Positions 58,600 to 64,000 of a stretch of DNA of 64,000 bases are shown here, one piece after another (position 1 is the stretch's first letter; every line of letters starts with the position of its first letter). The translations under genes and the position numbers were made by a program. Source of the DNA: Liolophura sinensis (taxonomy: Eukaryota; Mollusca; Polyplacophora; Chitonida; Chitonidae); contig NC_088295.1 in NCBI RefSeq assembly GCF_032854445.1, positions 92,437,805-92,501,804 of the forward strand. The letters are read 5' to 3'. The notes beneath the pieces were generated by a model. It was not told where the DNA came from. It worked only from the letters and a program-made list of their open reading frames with translations, and did no database searches.

Positions 58600-61310
58600 C
58601 GCTTGCGATCCCCGTCATGAACATGTCACATGACAGTATCTGATACATCCACACATTGTGTACAAGGATCGGCCATCATAAACATGTCACATGACAGTAT
58701 CTGATACATCCACACACTGTGTACAAGGATCGGCCAGCATGAACAAGTCACATGACAATATTTGATACATCCACACATTGTGTACAAGGATCGGCCATCA
58801 TGAACAAGTCACATGGCACTATCTGATACATCCACACATTGTGTACAAGAATTGGCCATCATGAACAAGTCACATGACAATACCTGATACATCCACACAT
58901 TGTGTACAAGGATCGGTCATCATGAACAAGTCACATGACAGTATCAGATACATCCACACATTGTGTACAGAGATCGGCCATCATGAACAAGTCACATGAC
59001 AGTATCTTATACATCCACACATTGTGTACAAGGATCGGCCATCATGAACATGTCACATGACAGTATCTGATACATCCACTCATTGTGTACAAGGATCAGT
59101 CATCATGAACAAGTCACATGACAATATCTGATACATCCATACATTGTGTACAAGGATCGGCCATCATGAACAAGTCACATGACAATATCTGATACATCCA
59201 CACATTGTGTACAGAGGTCGGCCATCATGAACAAGTCACATGACAGTATCTGATACATCCACACATTGTGTACAAGGATCGGGCATCATGAACAAGTCAC
59301 ATGACACTATCTGATACATCCACACATTGTGTACAGAGATCGGCCATCATGAACAAGTCACATGACAGTATCTGATACATCCACACATTGTGTACAAGGA
59401 TCGGCCATCATGAACATGTCACATGACAGTATCTGATACATCCACACATTGTGTACAAGGATCAGTCATCATGAACAAGTCACATGACAATATCTGATAC
59501 ATCCATACATTGTGTACAAGGATCGGCCATCATGAACAAGTCACATGACAATATCTGATACATCCACACATTGTGTACAGAGGTCGGCCATCATGAACAA
59601 GTCACATGACAGTATCTGATACATCCACACATTGTGTACAAGGATCGGGCATCATGAACAAGTCACATGACATTATCTGATACATCCACACATTGTGTAC
59701 AGAGATCGGCCATCATGAACATGTCACATGACAGTACCTGATACATCCACACATTGTGTACAAGGATCGGCCATCATGAACAAGTCACATGGCAGTATCT
59801 GATACATCCACACATTGTGTACAAGGATCGGCCATCATGAACAAGTCACATGACAGTATCTGATACATCCGCACATTGTGTACAAGGATCAACCATCATG
59901 AACATGTCACATGACAGTATCTGATACATCCACACATTGTGTACAAGGATCGGCCATCATGAACATGTCACATGATAGTATCTGATACATCCACACATTG
60001 TGTACAAGGATCAGTCATCATGAACATGTCACATGACAGTATCTGATACATCCACACATTGTGTACAAGGACCGGCCACCATCAACAAGACACATGACAG
60101 TATCTGATACATCCACACATTGTGTACAAGGATCGGCCACCATCAACAAGTCACATGACAGTATCTGATACATCCACACATTGAGTACAAGGATCGGCCA
60201 TCATGAACAAGTCACATGATAGTACCTTATACATCCACACATTGTGTACAAGGATCGGCCATCATGAACAAGTCACATGACAATACCTGATACATCCACA
60301 CATTGTGTACAAGGATCGGCCATCATGAATAAGACACATGACAGTATCTGATACATCCACACATTGTGTACAAGGATCGGCCATCATGAACAAGTCACAT
60401 GACAGTACCTGATACATCCACACATTGTGTACAAGGATCGGCCATAATGAACAAGTCACATGACAGTATCTGATACATCCACACATTGTGTACAAGGATC
60501 GGCCATCATGAACATGTCACATGATAGTACCTGATACATCCACACATTGTGTACAAGGATCAACCATCATGAACATGTCACATGATAGTACCTGATACAT
60601 CCACACATTGTGTACAAGGATCAACCATCATGAACATGTCACATGACAGTACCTGATACATCCACACATTGTGTACAAGGATCGGCCATCATGAACATGT
60701 CACATGATAGTACCTGATACATCCACACATTGTGTACAAGGATCAACCATCATGAACATGTCACATGATAGTACCTGATACATCCACACATTGTGTACAA
60801 GGATTGGCCATCATGAACAAGTCACATGACAATACCTGATACATCCACACATTGTGTACAAGGATCGGCCATCATGAACATGTCACATGACAATACCTGA
60901 TACATCCACACATTGTGTACAAGGATCGGCCATCATGAACATGTCACATGACAATATCTGATACATCAACACGTTCGCACAAGGATCGGCCATCATGAAC
61001 AAGTCACATGACAGTATCTGATACATCCACACATTGTGTACAAGGATCAACCATCATGAACAAGTCACATGACAGTATCCGATACATCAACACGTTCCCA
61101 CAAGGATCGGCCATCATGAACAAGTCACATGACAATATCTGATACATCAACATGTTCACACAAGGATCAGCCATCATGAACAAGACACATGATAGTACCT
61201 GATACTTCCACACATTGTGTACAAGGATCGGCCATCATGAACATGTCACATGATAGTACCTGATACTTCCACACATTGTGTACAAGGATCTGCCATCATG
61301 AACAAGTCAC
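58600..61310. repeat. 61-bp minisatellite array
   Basis: About 44 copies of a 61-bp unit with the cores tgtacaaggatcggccatca and gaacaagtcacatgacagta. A block of several units is duplicated (about 59041-59310 and 59401-59670). Minus-strand frames of 60-77 codons are repeat by-products. Confidence 0.96.
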
Positions 61311-62834
61311 ATTCCACACTAGTGATATCTTCTACAAGGGAAATCTCTGAGAGTGATTCTACAAGGCGGAGAGTGATTGAGTCATTGAACGATGCGTATA
61401 ACTGGTCTATACAGCCATCTGTAGAGACATCCATCAGCTGAGAAGGCCGAGCGGTTATTCATCCAACAGCTGAGCAGGCTGAGGGGTCAGCTGGTGGATG
61501 CCTTATTCCAAGGTGCTTACAACACAGCTGTACAGCCATCTGTAGAGACATATGCAGGCTGAGCTGAGCCAGACCATGAGAATAGCCATCTACTAACTAA
61601 TCTTCTTTTTATTATAATGAAGAAGGCAAGGCATATCCACACAAGTATCAAATGCTATACAAGATCTTTATCAAGTGAACAGCAACATTTGTTTCAAATA
61701 AAATAAATGGCATAAAAAATAAAATACTACATGTATCTGTAACATCCCATCAGGTGTGGTGCAGTGTAACTTTCGAAATTTACCCAAATACCACTCTGAT
61801 ACTCATTCAGTACAAGCTTTTTTCTTGTTTGCTAACATAGCTTCAGAGTGACACGTGCTGGTGGTGGGTCTAAACAATAATCCCACTCTGCATGGTCTGT
61901 ACACATACGTGCCCATGATACATATAAAGTACCAGATATGCACTTGTGCATTCAATATAGAGACCAGAAAACACCAAAACGCTCACAAAAGTAAAACTAG
62001 TCCACATCTGCCGTATTCATACCATAACCTATTTATTATACGCTAAACATGAAACAATTCAAAAAGGAAGGAAAACTTAGTTAACCTTAAATATAAAAAT
62101 TTGGCACAAAAATTCAAGAGAATAAAGAATATTATTTTTTTGTGAATGGCACAATGATATGCACACAGCGAAAACATGTAATGCCACCTGATGACACACA
62201 CTGAAGCATTCTATTGTTTGTAATCAGAAAATAGTCCCTGAGTGACGTCATGTTGCTAATGCAGATGTGCCAATATCAAGGCGTGCAATACGCAAAAATA
62301 TGCGGCGCAACTGCCACAATGTTAAAACCTAGGTAAACGTGAAAGGTGTATAATAAAAAGGTGTATTAAGACACTAATATATCCATTTATCCCTACATCA
62401 TCAGTGATTCTCGACTGCCACTGGCTGATCAGGCGGGTTAAAATCCTGACATTCACTTGGGATACACTTGTCAGAGTTGAGATACACTTGTCAGAGTTGA
62501 GACTCACTTGTCAGAGCTGCATGGCTTTGGTAGATGCCCAAAGGGGGTGCAGGCTGACATAATTCTCCTTTGTGACATTAAATTAATCCCCTGTGCAGCT
62601 AAATTACTGTGACAGGTTGGCGTAATGTTTCTATGTGGTGGTGAATTCCATGGCGCACCACCACACCAGCGCTGTGGCTTTACCTCAGCTCTACACACGC
62701 TGGAGACTGGCTTTCTATTTGAGAAATTTTCCAGGGACAAAATCGTTATCCGAGTCTTGAGAAGGCTATATGGGGATCTAAGTCCCATCCATCCTTCTCA
62801 ATATGTGGATAACTTATAGTAATACTGTATACTC
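61311..62834. other. Unique sequence, no gene called
   Basis: Single-copy sequence of about 1.5 kb. Two copies of cagccatctgtagagacat lie at about 61412 and 61533, and three 20-bp units (gagatacacttgtcagagtt) at about 62458-62517. Minus-strand frames at 61434-61246 and 62788-62504 have no recognisable domain. This would be the intron upstream of the first visible Ig exon. Confidence 0.5.
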
Positions 62835-64000
62835 CATGTACATTATCACCACAGGACAACAGCCATTCTCCTGTAGACCAGAGAACACACAGTAAATTAC
62901 AGAGGTGTCAGACATGGATGTATACTACTGTACTCTACATGTACTTTATCTCCATGTGACAACAGCCATTCTCCTGTAGACCAGAGAACACACAGTAAAT
63001 CACAGAGATGTCAGACATGGATGTATACCACTGTACTCTACATGTACTTTATCTCCACAGGACAACAGCCATTCTCCTGTAGACCAGAGAACACATAGTA
63101 AATCACAGAGATGTCAGACAGGGATGTATACCACTGTACTCTACATGTACTTTATCTCCACAGGACAACAGCCATTCTCCTGTAGACCACAAAACACACA
63201 GTAAATCACAGAGGTGTCAGACATGGATGTATACCACTGTACTCTACATGTACTTTATCTCCATGTGACCACAGCCATTCTCCTGTAGACCACAAAACAC
63301 ACAGTAAATCACAGAGATGTCAGACATGGATGTATACCACTGTACTCTACATGTACTTTATCTCCATGTGACAACAGCCATTCTCCTGTAGACCACAAAA
63401 CACACAGTAAATCACAGAGATGTCACACATGGATGTATACCACTGTACTCTACATGTACTTTATCTCCATGTGATCATAGCCATTCTCCTGTAGACCAGA
63501 GAACACACAGTAAATCATAGAGGTGTCACACATGGATGTATACCACTGTACTGTACATGTACTTTATCTCCACAGGACAACAGCCATTCTCCTGTAGACC
63601 AGAGAACACATAGTAAATCACAGAGATGTCAGACAGGGATGTATACCACTGTACTCTACATGTACTTTATCTCCACAGGACAACAGCCATTCTCCTGTAG
63701 ACCACAAAACACACAGTAAATCACAGAGGTGTCAGACATGGATGTATACCACTGTACTCTACATGTACTTTATCTCCATGTGACCACAGCCATTCTCCTG
63801 TAGACCACAAAACACACAGTAAATCACAGAGATGTCAGACATGGATGTATACCACTGTACTCTACATGTACTTTATCTCCATGTGACAACAGCCATTCTC
63901 CTGTAGACCACAAAACACACAGTAAATCACAGAGATGTCACACATGGATGTATACCACTGTACTCTACATGTACTTTATCTCCATGTGACCATAGCCATT
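62835..64000. repeat. 103-bp minisatellite array running off the window
   Basis: About 11 copies of a 103-bp unit with the cores attctcctgtagaccagaga and actctacatgtactttatct. Two versions (ctccacaggacaacag and ctccatgtgaccacag) alternate. A block of about 456 bp appears to be duplicated near 63100 and 63580. The array continues past the window end. Confidence 0.95.

Overview
The window looks like animal nuclear DNA, most likely a mollusc (probably a bivalve). It has AT-rich non-coding sequence, short exons with GT-AG introns, tRNA-derived SINEs of a kind I associate with bivalve genomes, and an immunoglobulin-superfamily gene. There are no bacterial-type operons, rRNA genes or CRISPR arrays. 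By my boundaries about 38 of the 64 kb is tandem minisatellite DNA, in more than 20 separate arrays with periods from about 16 to 103 bp. Most long open frames are by-products of these arrays.

The one host gene I can support lies on the minus strand and spans most of the window. It reads from high to low coordinates. Four Ig-like exons (56912-56625, 49807-49559, 48660-48391, 44309-43962) are each a multiple of three and phase 1-1. A transmembrane exon follows (35780-35655), then a set of tiny putative cytoplasmic exons (30678-30634, 30489-30462, 18681-18619, 18162-18120, 2656-2607, and weaker candidates). The product would be a type I membrane Ig-superfamily receptor or adhesion protein. Neither end of the gene is inside the window with certainty. 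Nearly every intron carries one or more minisatellites. In at least two places the repeat unit contains the end of an exon and its splice donor, so exon-edge sequence has itself been tandemly amplified.

The intron between the first and second Ig exons holds a 5.56 kb element (50699-56262). It has terminal inverted repeats and TAA target duplications, a PIF/Harbinger-like architecture. It carries a broken minus-strand gene that looks BEN-domain-like, and a plus-strand open frame resembling a small helix-turn-helix protein. I see no DDE transposase in it. A second element of similar type (46451-47724, 1.27 kb) splits a 17-bp minisatellite in two. SINE copies with clear target-site duplications lie at 44911-45172, 35911-36111 and 6313-6399. 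A second SINE family is seen at 58085-58285 and 33540-33665, and its 3' tail seems to have seeded a tandem array at 57475-58090.

Layout: 1-2040 29-bp array; 2607-5286 last visible exon and 71-bp array; 6130-8590 two further arrays of about 71 bp; 9485-10910 small arrays; 11515-17985 a 6.5 kb 32-bp array; 18.1-18.7 kb two exons; 19.3-23.9 kb three arrays; 25.1-30.4 kb four arrays with periods divisible by three; 30.8-33.3 kb 55-bp array; 33.8-35.8 kb donor-containing array and transmembrane exon; 36.2-40.9 kb 47-bp array; 42.3-43.9 kb 61-bp array and Ig exon; 46-48.3 kb transposon and small arrays; 48.4-56.9 kb Ig exons and the large transposon; 57.1-64.0 kb arrays.
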